A stretch of DNA of 64,000 nucleotides from JANQPX01 sp041398025 (GTDB lineage Bacteria > Pseudomonadota > Alphaproteobacteria > Geminicoccales > Geminicoccaceae): contig JAWKVM010000005.1 in the NCBI GenBank assembly GCA_041398025.1, positions 124,001-188,000 on the forward strand, written 5' to 3'. Below, in pieces: positions 52,317 to 61,293 of this stretch; position 1 is the stretch's first letter; each line of letters begins with the position of its first letter. The translations under genes and the position numbers were made by a program. The notes under the pieces were generated by a model. That model had not been told where the DNA came from, did no database searches, and worked only from the letters and a program-made list of their open reading frames with translations.

Positions 52317-53090
52317 GTGTCGGGGCTCTCGGCCAATCGTCGACGCTTCTTGGAAAGCGCCGCCAAGGGCGGGGCGGCGATCGCCTGCGCCGGGCTTGCC
52401 ATCGGCCTGCTCGCCGATCGCAGCCGGGCGCTGCCGGCGACCGCGATCCGTCCACCCGGCGCGTTGCCCGAGGACGATTTCCTCGGCGCCTGCGTGCGCT
52501 GCGGCCTTTGCGTGCGCGATTGCCCCTATGACACGCTGAAGCTCGCCGACCTCGCTGACGGGCCGGCCGCCGGCACGCCGTTTTTCGAGGCACGCGCCGT
52601 GCCCTGCGAGATGTGCGAGGACATTCCCTGCGTCGCCGCCTGTCCCACGGGCGCGCTCGATCCCGGCCTCACCGAGATCGAGAAGGCGAAGATGGGCCTC
52701 GCCGTCCTGATCGATCAGGAGAACTGCTTGAACTTCCAGGGCCTGCGCTGCGACGTCTGCTACCGGGTCTGCCCGCTGATCGACAAGGCGATCACCCTGG
52801 AGCTCAGCCACAACCAGCGCACCGAGGCCCACGCCTTCTTCATCCCGACGGTACATAGCGACGAATGCACCGGCTGCGGCAAGTGCGAAAAATCCTGCGT
52901 GCTCGAAGAGGCGGCGATCAAGGTGCTGCCGCTGCACCTCGCCAAGGGCGAGCTGGGCGCTCACTACCGCTGGGGCTGGAAGGAGAAGGAAAAGGCGGGC
53001 GAGGCGCTGATCGACGACATCATCGATCTCCCCGATCGCGGCTATCAGGGCATGCCGTCCGAACAGCGCCTGAAGGGGTTCAAGCCATGA
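52317..53090 (+). CDS. napG: NapG quinol dehydrogenase ferredoxin subunit
   Basis: A 257-residue Tat-exported iron-sulfur protein. The signal is SANRRRFLESAAKGG with a following hydrophobic stretch. Four [4Fe-4S] motif sets are visible: CVRCGLCVRDCP, CEMCEDIPCVAACP, CDVCYRVCP and CTGCGKCEKSC. It passes electrons from NapH to the NapC/NapB side of nitrate reduction. GTG 52317 is chosen because NapG proteins start just before the twin arginines. It looks intact although napA upstream is broken, and it overlaps napH by 4 bases. Confidence 0.88.
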   Translation: MSGLSANRRRFLESAAKGGAAIACAGLAIGLLADRSRALPATAIRPPGALPEDDFLGACVRCGLCVRDCPYDTLKLADLADGPAAGTPFFEARAVPCEMCEDIPCVAACPTGALDPGLTEIEKAKMGLAVLIDQENCLNFQGLRCDVCYRVCPLIDKAITLELSHNQRTEAHAFFIPTVHSDECTGCGKCEKSCVLEEAAIKVLPLHLAKGELGAHYRWGWKEKEKAGEALIDDIIDLPDRGYQGMPSEQRLKGFKP

Positions 53091-53938
53091 GCCTCGACGA
53101 TCCGGGCCGGGAGGCGATCGCCGAGAAGGGCTGGCTCCTCGCCCATAAATGGCTGCTGCTTCGTCGCGGCGCGCAGCTCTTCTTTCTCGGCATCTTCCTG
53201 GTCGGACCGCTCACCGCCTTCTGGCTGGTCGAGGGCAATCTCGCCTCCAGCCGGACGCTGGACCTGCTGCCGCTCACCGATCCGCTGCTCGTCCTGCAAT
53301 CGCTCGCCGCCCGGCATCTGCCGGAGACGACCGCGCTGCTCGGTGCCGTCATCGTGCTCGCCGGCTATCTCGTCGTCGGCGGTCGCACCTATTGCAGCTG
53401 GGTCTGTCCGGTCAACGTCGTGACCGACGCCGCCCACTGGCTCCATATCAAGCTCGGCCTTGCCAAGGGCTGGCAGCCCAAGCCCGGAACGCGCTACGGC
53501 ATGCTCGCCCTGGTGCTGCTCGGCTCGGCGGTCACCGGCACGATCTTCTGGGAGGTCGTCAATCCGGTGACCATAGTGCATCGCGCCCTGGTCTTCGGCC
53601 TCGCCGGCGCCTGGCTGATCATCGCGGCGATCTTCCTCTTCGATCTCCTGGTCAGCCGCCGCGGCTGGTGCTCGCATCTCTGCCCGGTCGGCGCGTTCTA
53701 CGGCCAGATCAACCGTGCCTCGCTCCTGAAGATATCAGCCGCGAAACGCGAGACCTGCGACGACTGCATGGACTGCTTCGCCGTCTGCCCGGAGCCGCAG
53801 GTGATCACACCCGCGCTCAAGAGCAAGGGCAGTCCCGTGGTCAGCCACTGGGCCTGCACCAACTGCGCCCGCTGCATCGACGTCTGCTCGAAGGACGTCT
53901 ACCGCTTCACCCTGAGAGGCATGGAGACAAGACCGTGA
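53087..53938 (+). CDS. napH: NapH membrane quinol dehydrogenase subunit
   Basis: A 283-residue inner-membrane protein with about four helices, two CxxxCP motifs (YCSWVCPVN and WCSHLCPVG) and two C-terminal ferredoxin-like motifs (CDDCMDCFAVCPEP, CTNCARCIDVCSKD). It oxidises quinol and hands electrons to NapG. It overlaps napG at its start and napB at its end by 4 bases each. No lesion is visible. Confidence 0.9.
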   Translation: MSLDDPGREAIAEKGWLLAHKWLLLRRGAQLFFLGIFLVGPLTAFWLVEGNLASSRTLDLLPLTDPLLVLQSLAARHLPETTALLGAVIVLAGYLVVGGRTYCSWVCPVNVVTDAAHWLHIKLGLAKGWQPKPGTRYGMLALVLLGSAVTGTIFWEVVNPVTIVHRALVFGLAGAWLIIAAIFLFDLLVSRRGWCSHLCPVGAFYGQINRASLLKISAAKRETCDDCMDCFAVCPEPQVITPALKSKGSPVVSHWACTNCARCIDVCSKDVYRFTLRGMETRP

Positions 53939-54369
53939 AGCTCACTTTGTCCGTCGCTGCATGTGCAGTCGGCCTTCTGATGGTCAACGCCGCTGCCAGC
54001 CAGGAGGTCAAGTCGCTGCACGGCGATCTCGACATCGACCAGGAGAACGGGGCCGTCGACATCGCGCAGCAGAACACGGCGGGCCGCTTCGAGCGCGCCT
54101 ATCGCCAGCAGCCTCCCCTGATCCCGCACCGCATCGAGGGCTACGAGATCGACCTCAAGGTCAATCAGTGGCTCTCCTGCCATGACTGGCCGAACAATGT
54201 CGAGCAGGGAGCACCCAAGGTCAGCGAGACCCACTATGTCAGCCGCGACGGCGTGGCGCTCGATCGTGTCGCGCGCACGCGCTGGTTCTGCACCCAGTGC
54301 CATGCGCCCCAGGCGAACACGCCGGAGCTGGTGCGCAATTCCTTCAAGAACGCGAACGACGTCGACTAG
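53935..54369 (+). CDS. napB: NapB di-haem cytochrome c with one haem site lost
   Basis: A 144-residue NapB with signal peptide (LTLSVAACAVGLLMVNAAAS). NapB normally binds two haems through two CxxCH motifs. The second, FCTQCHAPQ, is intact. The first reads VNQWLSCHDW: the first Cys is replaced by Trp (codon TGG at 54169-54171, one base from TGC). The protein could bind at most one haem properly, so it is probably impaired. Start is GTG 53935, overlapping napH by 4 bases. Confidence 0.85.
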   Translation: MKLTLSVAACAVGLLMVNAAASQEVKSLHGDLDIDQENGAVDIAQQNTAGRFERAYRQQPPLIPHRIEGYEIDLKVNQWLSCHDWPNNVEQGAPKVSETHYVSRDGVALDRVARTRWFCTQCHAPQANTPELVRNSFKNANDVD

Positions 54370-54389
54370 AAACGGGGAAGGTTGTGACG

Positions 54390-55016
54390 ATGATCGGACG
54401 CTTATGGCGCTGGTTCTGGAGCCCGAGCACCGGCTGGGCGCTCGGCACGCTGCTCATCATCGGCGGCATTGGCGGCATCCTGTTCCGGAGCGGCTTCAAC
54501 TGGTCGATGGAGCTGACCAACAACGAAAAGTTCTGCATCACTTGCCACGAGATGCGCGACACGGTCTTCCAGGAATATCGAGAGACCGTGCACTACAGCA
54601 ATCGCAGCGGCGTGCGCGCCTCCTGCCCGGACTGCCATGTGCCCAAGGAGTGGATTCACAAAGTGGTTCGAAAAGTCAAGGCGACCAACGAACTGTACCA
54701 CACCTTCATCACCCGCTCGATCGACACGCCGGAGAAGTTCGAGGCGACGCGCATCGAGCTCGCCCGGAACGTCTGGTACGCGATGAAAACCACCGACAGC
54801 CGGGAATGCCGCAACTGCCATCAGTTCGACTTCATGGATCTGAGCAAGCAGGGGCAGCGCTCGGTCAAGCAGCATCAGGATGCGGCCGACGCCGGCAAGA
54901 CCTGCATCGACTGCCACCGCGGCATCGCCCACGAGCTGCCGCAGGATGGCTTCGACGTCGATCTGGATCAGCTCGTTACGGAGCGAAATGGCGACACCGA
55001 GGCGGCGACGCGGTAG
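54390..55016 (+). CDS. napC: NapC tetra-haem quinol dehydrogenase
   Basis: A 208-residue NapC/NirT cytochrome with an N-terminal membrane helix (TLLIIGGIGGILFRSGFN) and four haem motifs CITCH, CPDCH, CRNCH and CIDCH, all intact. It carries electrons from quinol across the membrane to periplasmic reductases. ATG 54390 has GGGGAAGG upstream. NapC can serve other reductases, which might explain why it is intact in a broken nap operon. Confidence 0.9.
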   Translation: MIGRLWRWFWSPSTGWALGTLLIIGGIGGILFRSGFNWSMELTNNEKFCITCHEMRDTVFQEYRETVHYSNRSGVRASCPDCHVPKEWIHKVVRKVKATNELYHTFITRSIDTPEKFEATRIELARNVWYAMKTTDSRECRNCHQFDFMDLSKQGQRSVKQHQDAADAGKTCIDCHRGIAHELPQDGFDVDLDQLVTERNGDTEAATR

Positions 55017-55056
55017 CGATCGGCCGACTTGACGCAACTCGCACTCCGCGAGCCTT

Positions 55057-55665
55057 TTCAATGGCTACAATGGCCAGCGCTACAGCCCGCTGGAGGCGAC
55101 CGGCAAGACGGTCTGGCGCAAGACCATGAACGACGACAAGGCGGGCTACTCCTGCACCGCCGCCCCCTGGTGATCGACGGCAAGGTGATCGTCGGCGATT
55201 CCGGCGGCGCGTTCGGCATCGTCGGCACGGTCACGGCCTACGACGCGGAAACCGGCGAGGACGTCTGGTGCCGCCCGGTGCTCGAAGCCATAGGGGCCGG
55301 CTGAACGGCCAGGAAAGCTCGATGACCGGCGAGAAGGGCGCTTCCTGGCGGGACGACATGGCGGAATTCGGCGGCGGCGCCACCTGGCTCGGCGGCACCT
55401 ACGATCCCGAGCTGAAGCTCGTCTTTTTCGCCACCGGCAACCCAGCACCCTGGAACAGCTGGATCCGGCCCGGCGACAATCTCTATACTTCCTTGACCAT
55501 CACGATCGACCCGACCTCGGGCGGGATTGTGTTCGAGGTCAAGACCACCGCGCCGCTCGGGGGCGGCGTGCTGACCACCGCAGGCGGCCTCGTGTTCTAT
55601 GGCACGCCCGAGGGCTATCTGCAGGCGGTGGACGACGCGACCGGCGAGCTGCGTCGCCTGGTCGG
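55057..55665 (+). pseudogene. PQQ-dependent alcohol dehydrogenase remnant
   Basis: Scattered pieces of a PQQ-dependent methanol/ethanol-type dehydrogenase in several frames: FNGYNGQRYSPLEA and KAGYSCTAAP (first frame, stop near 55170), then VIDGKVIVGDSGGAFG and VTAYDAETGEDVW (second frame, stop 55302-55304), then FGGGATWLGGTYDPELKLVF, TGNPAPWNSWIRPGDNLYTS and GGGVLTTAGGLVFYGTPEG (third frame). The N-terminus, the active-site loops and the C-terminus are missing, and there are internal deletions and at least two frameshifts. It cannot make enzyme. Confidence 0.85.
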
Positions 55666-55679
55666 GACATTCGGCGCAG

Positions 55680-55854
55680 GGCCAGCGCCACAACACCATC
55701 TTTCTGTTCGCCGCTGCCTGCCCCGAAACCAGCAGCGTCGCGGCCTTGGTGCTGTTGAAGGTCAACATCCCCCGAAAATCGCCGGGGCTATGATCTCGAT
55801 TTGCCCGACAACATCTCGCTGCGCTTCCTGCCGCCCCGCTCGCCGGCCCTCAAC
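55680..55854 (+). mobile_element. IS630-type transposase remnant
   Basis: Two pieces of an IS630-family transposase. One frame gives RHNTIFLFAAACPETSSVAA then LVLLKVN (55686-55767). A second frame gives GYDLDLPDNISLRFLPPRSP then ALN (55786-55854), which matches the C-terminal LDLPDNI-LPPRSPELN box. The DDE core between them and the rest of the element are gone. It directly follows the PQQ-dehydrogenase remnant and reaches into the stop codon of the GntR gene. Confidence 0.65.
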
Positions 55855-56566
55855 CGGCCGTGGCAGCCTGGCTCGACGGGGTTTCGTCGTCGGAAAACTC
55901 CATGCTCGAAGCGAGCAGGATGTCGGTGGTCGTCCGCAGATGATTGGTGATCAGTGCCGTGGCTTGCTTGACGTCGCGGGCGAGGACTGCATCGGCGAGT
56001 GTGCGGTGCTCACCGTCGACGTCGCGGTCATAGTCCGCAAAGGGTCCTGAAAGCCGGCGATATCGCTCGGATTGCATGTAGAGCTGCCGGCGCAGGCGAC
56101 GCCACCACCGATTGGCGCAGCCTGATGTCAGCTCGTCATGGAACTGTTGATGAAGCTGGTGCCAGCGCCGGGCCTCCGGGCTTCCGGCCTTCTTGTAGGC
56201 GCCGGACAGTGCGAGGAAGCGATGGCGGATCGACAGGATGCGGCCCTCCCATTCGATGTCACCGGCCCTGATCGACTGCTCGAGACAGCGCTGCTCGATA
56301 TGGACGCGCACCTCGGTGAGATCGATGAGATCGTGGCGCGAGATCGGTGCGACCACGAAGCCTTTCTGCGGCAGGGCGACCACCAGGCCCTCGGCTGTCA
56401 GCCGCGACAGCGCCTCGCGCACGGCGCTCGAGCTGCCTTCGAGCTCGCTGCACAGATCGTCGATGCGCAGCTTTTGCCCCGGCGCATAACGCGCCCCGAC
56501 GATCAGCTCGCGCAGCAGGTCGCCGATGCGCGCCGTCTGGCTCTTGTGCTGTGGTGCTCGGTCCAT
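55850..56566 (-). CDS. GntR/FadR-family transcriptional regulator
   Basis: A 238-residue regulator. The N-terminal winged helix-turn-helix is RIGDLLRELIVGARYAPGQK followed by LRIDDLCSELEGSSSAVREALSRL (cited in part), and the C-terminal FCD ligand domain is all-helical (VRVHIEQRCLEQSIRAGDIE, HQQFHDELTSG). It diverges from the FAD hydroxylase gene and probably represses the hydroxylase-TRAP-dioxygenase operon until an aromatic acid binds. Its stop codon lies in the IS630 remnant, so the last few residues may have been altered by that insertion. Confidence 0.87.
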   Translation of the reverse strand: MDRAPQHKSQTARIGDLLRELIVGARYAPGQKLRIDDLCSELEGSSSAVREALSRLTAEGLVVALPQKGFVVAPISRHDLIDLTEVRVHIEQRCLEQSIRAGDIEWEGRILSIRHRFLALSGAYKKAGSPEARRWHQLHQQFHDELTSGCANRWWRRLRRQLYMQSERYRRLSGPFADYDRDVDGEHRTLADAVLARDVKQATALITNHLRTTTDILLASSMEFSDDETPSSQAATAG

Positions 56567-56603
56567 CGCGGTTCCGCATGAAACATGCCTGAAAGCAAAA
56601 AAT

Positions 56604-56620
56604 ATGCATTTTGTATTGCA
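56604..56620. promoter_or_regulatory. Possible GntR operator in A+T-rich divergent promoter region
   Basis: The strip 56590-56640 is strongly A+T-rich and lies between the divergent GntR and hydroxylase genes. It contains ATGCATTTTGTATTGCA, an imperfect symmetric word of the kind bound by FadR-subfamily regulators (ATGCA and TGTAT half-sites). Symmetry is weak. Confidence 0.25.
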
Positions 56621-56776
56621 AAGTGAAGTTTTATTGAGGAGGCTGAGCAGTGAGGTCATGTCACCGACGAGGTCAACATGCCGGTCTACCCAGCCGCCGG
56701 TGCGTGTGACGTCGGCGATGTCTGCGAAATCGAAAAATCGGTAACGGCCGAAGACCTTGATACCCGGGAGGCGGAG

Positions 56777-58444
56777 GTGGCGGGCAGTTCGCAGCAGGTG
56801 GATGTGGTGATCGTCGGAGCCGGCCCGGTCGGTCTGGCGCTCGCCACCGAGCTGGCGATGCGCGGTCATACGGCTTGCATCGTCGAGAAGAACGAGCGAA
56901 TCGGGCTGCAGCCGCGTGCCAAGACCACGAATGTGCGCACCATGACCCATATGCGCCGGTGGGGCCTCGCGCCGACGATGCGTGAGCGCTCGCCTCTGGC
57001 GCCGGACTTTCCAAGACGCGTCCGTTTCGCGACCGCGCTGTTCGGCAAGGAACTCTACAGTTTCGACAATGCGTTCTGTGCCTCGCCGGCCCGCGATCCA
57101 CGCTACCCGGAACATGCCGAGTTTATCCCGCAATATGTGGTCGAGGGTATTCTGTTCGACCATGTCATGGCTGAGCCGCGCGTCGAGGTGCTGCTGCAGC
57201 ACGAGCTCACCGATTTCACGGCGACCGAAGCGGACGGCGTCGCGGCGGCCGTCAAGGACCTCAGAGACGGGTCGACCCGGACGATCACCGGCCGCTTCCT
57301 GGTCGGTGCCGACGGCGGGCGCAGCACGGTGCGCCGCGGGCTGGGGATCGCGATGGCGGGCGAGCGTTCGCTTTTGAGCTGCGTCACGCTGATCCTGAGG
57401 ATGCCCGGCCTGAAGGACGATCCGACCCTCCATCACGCATTGTTCCACTGGCTGGTCAGCCCCGAGGCACCCTGCGTCATGGGGCCGATGGACCGGGATG
57501 ATCGCTGGTACTGGATGAAGACCATCCCGCCGGGGACGGAGCCCAGCGACGGCGAGCTGCTCGAGCTCATCCGAAAAGCCATGCGCAAGGACTATCCGAT
57601 CGAGATCCTCGCCCGCGACTATTGGACCGTGCACAAGCTGATCGCCGATGCCTATCGCCGCGGCAACGTCTTTCTCGCCGGCGATGCCTGCCACCTGCAT
57701 TCGCCCTTCGGCGGTCACGGGATGAATCTCGGCGTCGCCGATGCCGTCGATCTCGGCTGGAAAATCTCGGCCGTGCTCGATGGCTGGGCGGGCGAGGCAC
57801 TGCTCGACAGCTACGAGACCGAGCGTAAACCCGTGCACCGGCAGGTGATCGAGACGGCGACCGAGAACGTGGCGGCGCTGAGCGAGTATTTTCTCGCACC
57901 TGCACTCGAGGATGAAACGGCAGAGGGGCAGGCGCAGCGCGGGCGCACGGCCGAGGCCATCGCGGCGATCAAGGAGCCGGAGTTCCGTTCGCTCGGCATC
58001 GTTCTCGGCTACCGCTACCGCTCGCCTCATATCCTTGCCGAAGAAGCCGGCGACCCGCCGCCTTTTTCGATCACGACCTACCGTCCGGAGTCCTATCCAG
58101 GCTGCCTCGCGCCCCATGCCTGGCTTGCCGGCGGCGGTTCCCTCTACGACCACTTCGGCGACGGCTTTACGTTCCTGGTTTCCGGAAAGGAGGTCGATGA
58201 CGAGGAAGGATCATTCCTGAAGGCGGCCGCAGAGGCCGGCATGCCGCTCACCTGCCTCGCCCTCGATGCGCTCGACGAGGAAACGCTCGGCAAGCTTTAC
58301 CCCCGCCGCTACACATTGATCCGTCCGGACCAGCATGTCGCCTGGCGCGGTGACGTACTGCCGGCGTTCGAGGCGCTGTTCGACACGGTCGTGCGCGGCC
58401 GAAAGGCGGCTGCGGAAAACAAAATGGGGACGATCAGGGCTTAG
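56777..58444 (+). CDS. FAD-dependent aromatic hydroxylase (PheA/TfdB type)
   Basis: A 555-residue class A flavin monooxygenase: FAD site VDVVIVGAGPVGLALATELA, DG motif FLVGADGGRSTVRRGLG and GD motif VFLAGDACHLHSPFGGHGMN. It hydroxylates an aromatic acid or phenol using NAD(P)H and O2. GTG 56777 is preceded by GGGAGG at 5 bases; an upstream ATG at 56678 would add 33 residues of poor quality. It is followed 10 bases later by TRAP transporter genes and then an extradiol dioxygenase, so hydroxylation and ring cleavage of an imported aromatic acid are likely. Confidence 0.83.
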   Translation: MAGSSQQVDVVIVGAGPVGLALATELAMRGHTACIVEKNERIGLQPRAKTTNVRTMTHMRRWGLAPTMRERSPLAPDFPRRVRFATALFGKELYSFDNAFCASPARDPRYPEHAEFIPQYVVEGILFDHVMAEPRVEVLLQHELTDFTATEADGVAAAVKDLRDGSTRTITGRFLVGADGGRSTVRRGLGIAMAGERSLLSCVTLILRMPGLKDDPTLHHALFHWLVSPEAPCVMGPMDRDDRWYWMKTIPPGTEPSDGELLELIRKAMRKDYPIEILARDYWTVHKLIADAYRRGNVFLAGDACHLHSPFGGHGMNLGVADAVDLGWKISAVLDGWAGEALLDSYETERKPVHRQVIETATENVAALSEYFLAPALEDETAEGQAQRGRTAEAIAAIKEPEFRSLGIVLGYRYRSPHILAEEAGDPPPFSITTYRPESYPGCLAPHAWLAGGGSLYDHFGDGFTFLVSGKEVDDEEGSFLKAAAEAGMPLTCLALDALDEETLGKLYPRRYTLIRPDQHVAWRGDVLPAFEALFDTVVRGRKAAAENKMGTIRA

Positions 58445-58454
58445 GAGGAAATCC

Positions 58455-59480
58455 ATGAACATGAACAGACGGACATTTGTCGCCGCGGCAGCGACCACGC
58501 TCGCTGCGCCCGCGATCGTTCAGGCGCAGACGCGTAAGCTCAAGCTTTCCCACTATCTGCCGCCCGTGCATCAGGTGCATGCTGAGTTCGTGCGCTGGAC
58601 CGACGAACTCAGGGAGAAGACCGGCGGCCTGCTCGATATCGAGGTGTTTCCGGCCGGACAGATGGGACCGCCGCCCCGCCAGTTCGACCTTGCGCGCACA
58701 GGGGTTGCCGACCTCTCCTTCGTGTTTACGGCCCTGGTGCCCGGCCGGTTCCCGCTGACCGACGCGACGTCGCTGCCCTTCCTGTTCGCCGATGACCAGG
58801 CGAAGCCGATCAGCACCGCCGATGCGTCCTATATCGGCACCGCGATCCGCGACCATACGACCGAAGAATTCGCCGGCACCCAGCTCCTCTACGCCGTGGT
58901 GAGCACGGCGCTGGGCTTCTTCATGAGAGACAAGCTGATCGAGACCCCGGATGATCTGAAGGGACTGCGCGTGCGGCCGACCAGCGCCGCGGTCGCCGAT
59001 CAGCTCACCGCGCTTGGCGCGTCGCCCGCCACCATCCCGCCGACGGAGCTGGCGGATGCCATCGACAAGGGCGTGGTCGACGGCGCGATCTTCAATTTCG
59101 AAGGCGGCAAGGTCTTCCAGCTTCACCAGGCCGTCGGCAAGGTCAGCACGCTCGCCTGCGCAACCGGCTATTTCTGCCTGGTCATCAATGCCGATACCAT
59201 GAGCGGCCTGCCGGACGAGGCGAAGCAGGCGATCCTGGAGACGACGGGGCCGGAAGCCGGGCGTCGGGTCGGCGGTCTCTACGACGCCGCGGAGGTGGCC
59301 GGCCGCGCGTTCATGGAGGGCGAAGGCGTCGAGATTCTCGACCTCGTCGGCGATGCCGCCCAGCCCTTCCGCGAGGCGCTCGATCCGGTAAGGCAGGCGC
59401 AGATCGAAGCGCTTCGGGGCGCCGGCAAGGATGTCGACGGCCTGATCGCCGCGATCACCGAGATGAAGGCAAGCCTCTGA
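58455..59480 (+). CDS. TRAP transporter substrate-binding protein (DctP family)
   Basis: A 341-residue periplasmic protein with an N-terminal Tat-like signal (MNMNRRTFVAAAATTLAAPA, cleavage near VQA). KLSHYLPPVHQVHAEFVRWT and the conserved Arg in LKGLRVRPTSAAVADQ, which binds a carboxylate, mark the DctP fold. AGGAGG sits 6-10 bases before ATG 58455. It captures a carboxylated substrate, presumably an aromatic acid, for the two permease proteins that follow. Confidence 0.9.
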   Translation: MNMNRRTFVAAAATTLAAPAIVQAQTRKLKLSHYLPPVHQVHAEFVRWTDELREKTGGLLDIEVFPAGQMGPPPRQFDLARTGVADLSFVFTALVPGRFPLTDATSLPFLFADDQAKPISTADASYIGTAIRDHTTEEFAGTQLLYAVVSTALGFFMRDKLIETPDDLKGLRVRPTSAAVADQLTALGASPATIPPTELADAIDKGVVDGAIFNFEGGKVFQLHQAVGKVSTLACATGYFCLVINADTMSGLPDEAKQAILETTGPEAGRRVGGLYDAAEVAGRAFMEGEGVEILDLVGDAAQPFREALDPVRQAQIEALRGAGKDVDGLIAAITEMKASL

Positions 59481-59483
59481 GCC

Positions 59484-59966
59484 ATGCTCGAGCGCGCCAT
59501 GACCCTGCTCGCGCGAGCCTGCACGGTCGGCGGCGCGCTCGCCATCGCGGTGATGATGATCGCGACCTGCTGGGACATCGCCGCCCGCTGGATCGCCAAC
59601 GCGCCGCTGCACGGCGTGGTCGAGATGGTCGAGATCATGGTGCTCGCGAGCGCGATGCTCGGCCTGCCGGAAGCCTTCCTGCGTGGGGATCAGATCACGG
59701 TCGACGTCATCGACGGTCTGGTGCCGCCATCCATCCTGGCCATCCTGAAGATCGCGGCGACCTTGCTGAGCGCTGCGTTCCTGACGCTGCTCCTGATCGA
59801 CGTCTACCGTCCGATGGCGGATGCCATGCTGTTCGGCGACGTCAAGCCGGATCTGGGCGTGCCGGTCTACCCGCTCTACGGCGTGATCATCTTCGGCTTC
59901 GGCGCGTCCGCGCTCGCCTGCCTCGTCACCTTGCTGCGCCAGCTCGGCGGAGGCAGGCGCCGGTGA
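59484..59966 (+). CDS. TRAP transporter small permease (DctQ family)
   Basis: A 160-residue membrane protein with four hydrophobic helices (VGGALAIAVMMIATCWDIAA, VVEMVEIMVLASAMLGLP, ILAILKIAATLLSAAFLTLL, VIIFGFGASALACLVTLL). Such small subunits stabilise the large TRAP permease. It begins 3 bases after the binding-protein stop and overlaps the large permease gene by 4 bases. Confidence 0.88.
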   Translation: MLERAMTLLARACTVGGALAIAVMMIATCWDIAARWIANAPLHGVVEMVEIMVLASAMLGLPEAFLRGDQITVDVIDGLVPPSILAILKIAATLLSAAFLTLLLIDVYRPMADAMLFGDVKPDLGVPVYPLYGVIIFGFGASALACLVTLLRQLGGGRRR

Positions 59967-61276
59967 GCCCCATTGCGATCGGCTGGGTGGGCATCGGCGT
60001 GCTGGTCTTGCTGATTTTTCTGCGCATTCCTGTCGCGGTCGCGCTCGGGCTGGTCGGCTTTGCCGGCTATGCGGTGCTGGAAGGTGCCGGCCGCGCCCAT
60101 CTGACCGTCGGCGGCACGCCGATCGAGCTTGCCCAGGCCTACACCTTCTCGGTCGTTCCCCTGTTCACGCTCATGGGTGCGGTCGCTGCCGGTGCCGGGC
60201 TCTCGGCGGATCTGTTTCGCGCCGGCCATGCGGTGCTGCGCGGTGTGCGCGGCTCGCTGTCGATCGCCTCGATCTTCGCCTCGGCCTTGTTCGGAGCGGT
60301 CTGCGGCTCGTCGGTCGCGACGGCCATGACCATGGGCAAGGTGTCGATCCCCGAGATGCTGGCCGCCGGCTATCGCCCGAGCCTCGCCGCGGGCTCGGTC
60401 GCGGCCGGCGGCACGCTCGGCATCCTGATCCCGCCGTCCTTGATCCTGATGATCTACGCGATCATCGCGCAGCAATCGGTGGCCGAGCTGTTCGCGGCAG
60501 CGCTTACGCCGGGTCTCATTTTGACCGTGCTCTATTGCCTCATCGCCTTCGTCCTGTCGCAGCGCGGGGAGGGGAGTGGACACCCCCCTGGCGGCGTCGG
60601 ACAAGCCGCTGCCCCGATCAGGATGCTGCCAGCACTCGCCCGCGTCTGGCATGTGATCGGCCTTTTCACCGTAACGCTCGGCGGCATCTATTTCGGCTGG
60701 TTCACGCCGACGGAAGCGGCTGCCATCGGCGCCCTCGGCGCGGTGCTTCTCGGCCTGGCCCTTCGCCGCCTGTTGCTGCGCGAGCTGGCGGGCTGCTTCA
60801 TCGAGACCGTGCGCCTGGTCGCCAGCGTCATCTTCATCGTGATGGCGTCTACGATGTTCTCCTATTTCATCGTGCAGACCGGAATCGCCCGGGGCATTTC
60901 GGAAGGCCTGCAGACCGCCGGCGTCGAGGGGACGGCCGTGGTGCTGCTGCTTTGCGTCATCTATATCCTGATGGGCTGCTTTCTCGAGGGGATCGCGATG
61001 ATGCTGATCACCGTGCCCATCACCCTGCCCCTGATTGTCGCGTTCGGGTTTGACCCGGTCTGGTTCGGCGTCCTCCTGGTGATCCTGATCGAGATCGGCC
61101 TGATCACGCCGCCGATGGGCCTGAACCTGTTCGTGATCCGCGCGGTAAGCCCCGAGATCTCGATCCTGGACATGTATCGCGGCGCCCTGCCGTTCCTGGC
61201 GGCACCGCTGGTGCTGATCGCCATGATGATCGTCTGGCCGGAGCTCGCGCTCTGGCTGCCGTCCCTGCTCAATTAG
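59963..61276 (+). CDS. TRAP transporter large permease (DctM family)
   Basis: A 437-residue integral membrane protein with about twelve helices that uses the sodium gradient to import the substrate delivered by DctP. SVVPLFTLMGAVAAGAGLS, FGAVCGSSVATAMTMGKVSI and GSVAAGGTLGILIPPSLILM are conserved family blocks. The start is a GTG overlapping the small permease. It is followed 17 bases later by the extradiol dioxygenase gene. Confidence 0.92.
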   Translation: MSPIAIGWVGIGVLVLLIFLRIPVAVALGLVGFAGYAVLEGAGRAHLTVGGTPIELAQAYTFSVVPLFTLMGAVAAGAGLSADLFRAGHAVLRGVRGSLSIASIFASALFGAVCGSSVATAMTMGKVSIPEMLAAGYRPSLAAGSVAAGGTLGILIPPSLILMIYAIIAQQSVAELFAAALTPGLILTVLYCLIAFVLSQRGEGSGHPPGGVGQAAAPIRMLPALARVWHVIGLFTVTLGGIYFGWFTPTEAAAIGALGAVLLGLALRRLLLRELAGCFIETVRLVASVIFIVMASTMFSYFIVQTGIARGISEGLQTAGVEGTAVVLLLCVIYILMGCFLEGIAMMLITVPITLPLIVAFGFDPVWFGVLLVILIEIGLITPPMGLNLFVIRAVSPEISILDMYRGALPFLAAPLVLIAMMIVWPELALWLPSLLN

Positions 61277-61293
61277 CCAAGAAGGAGCTCGAC

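Noticed and set aside
56567..58153. Upstream extension of the GntR frame by over 500 codons
   Set aside because: The extension is antisense to the FAD hydroxylase and lacks motifs; the winged helix starts just after ATG 56566.
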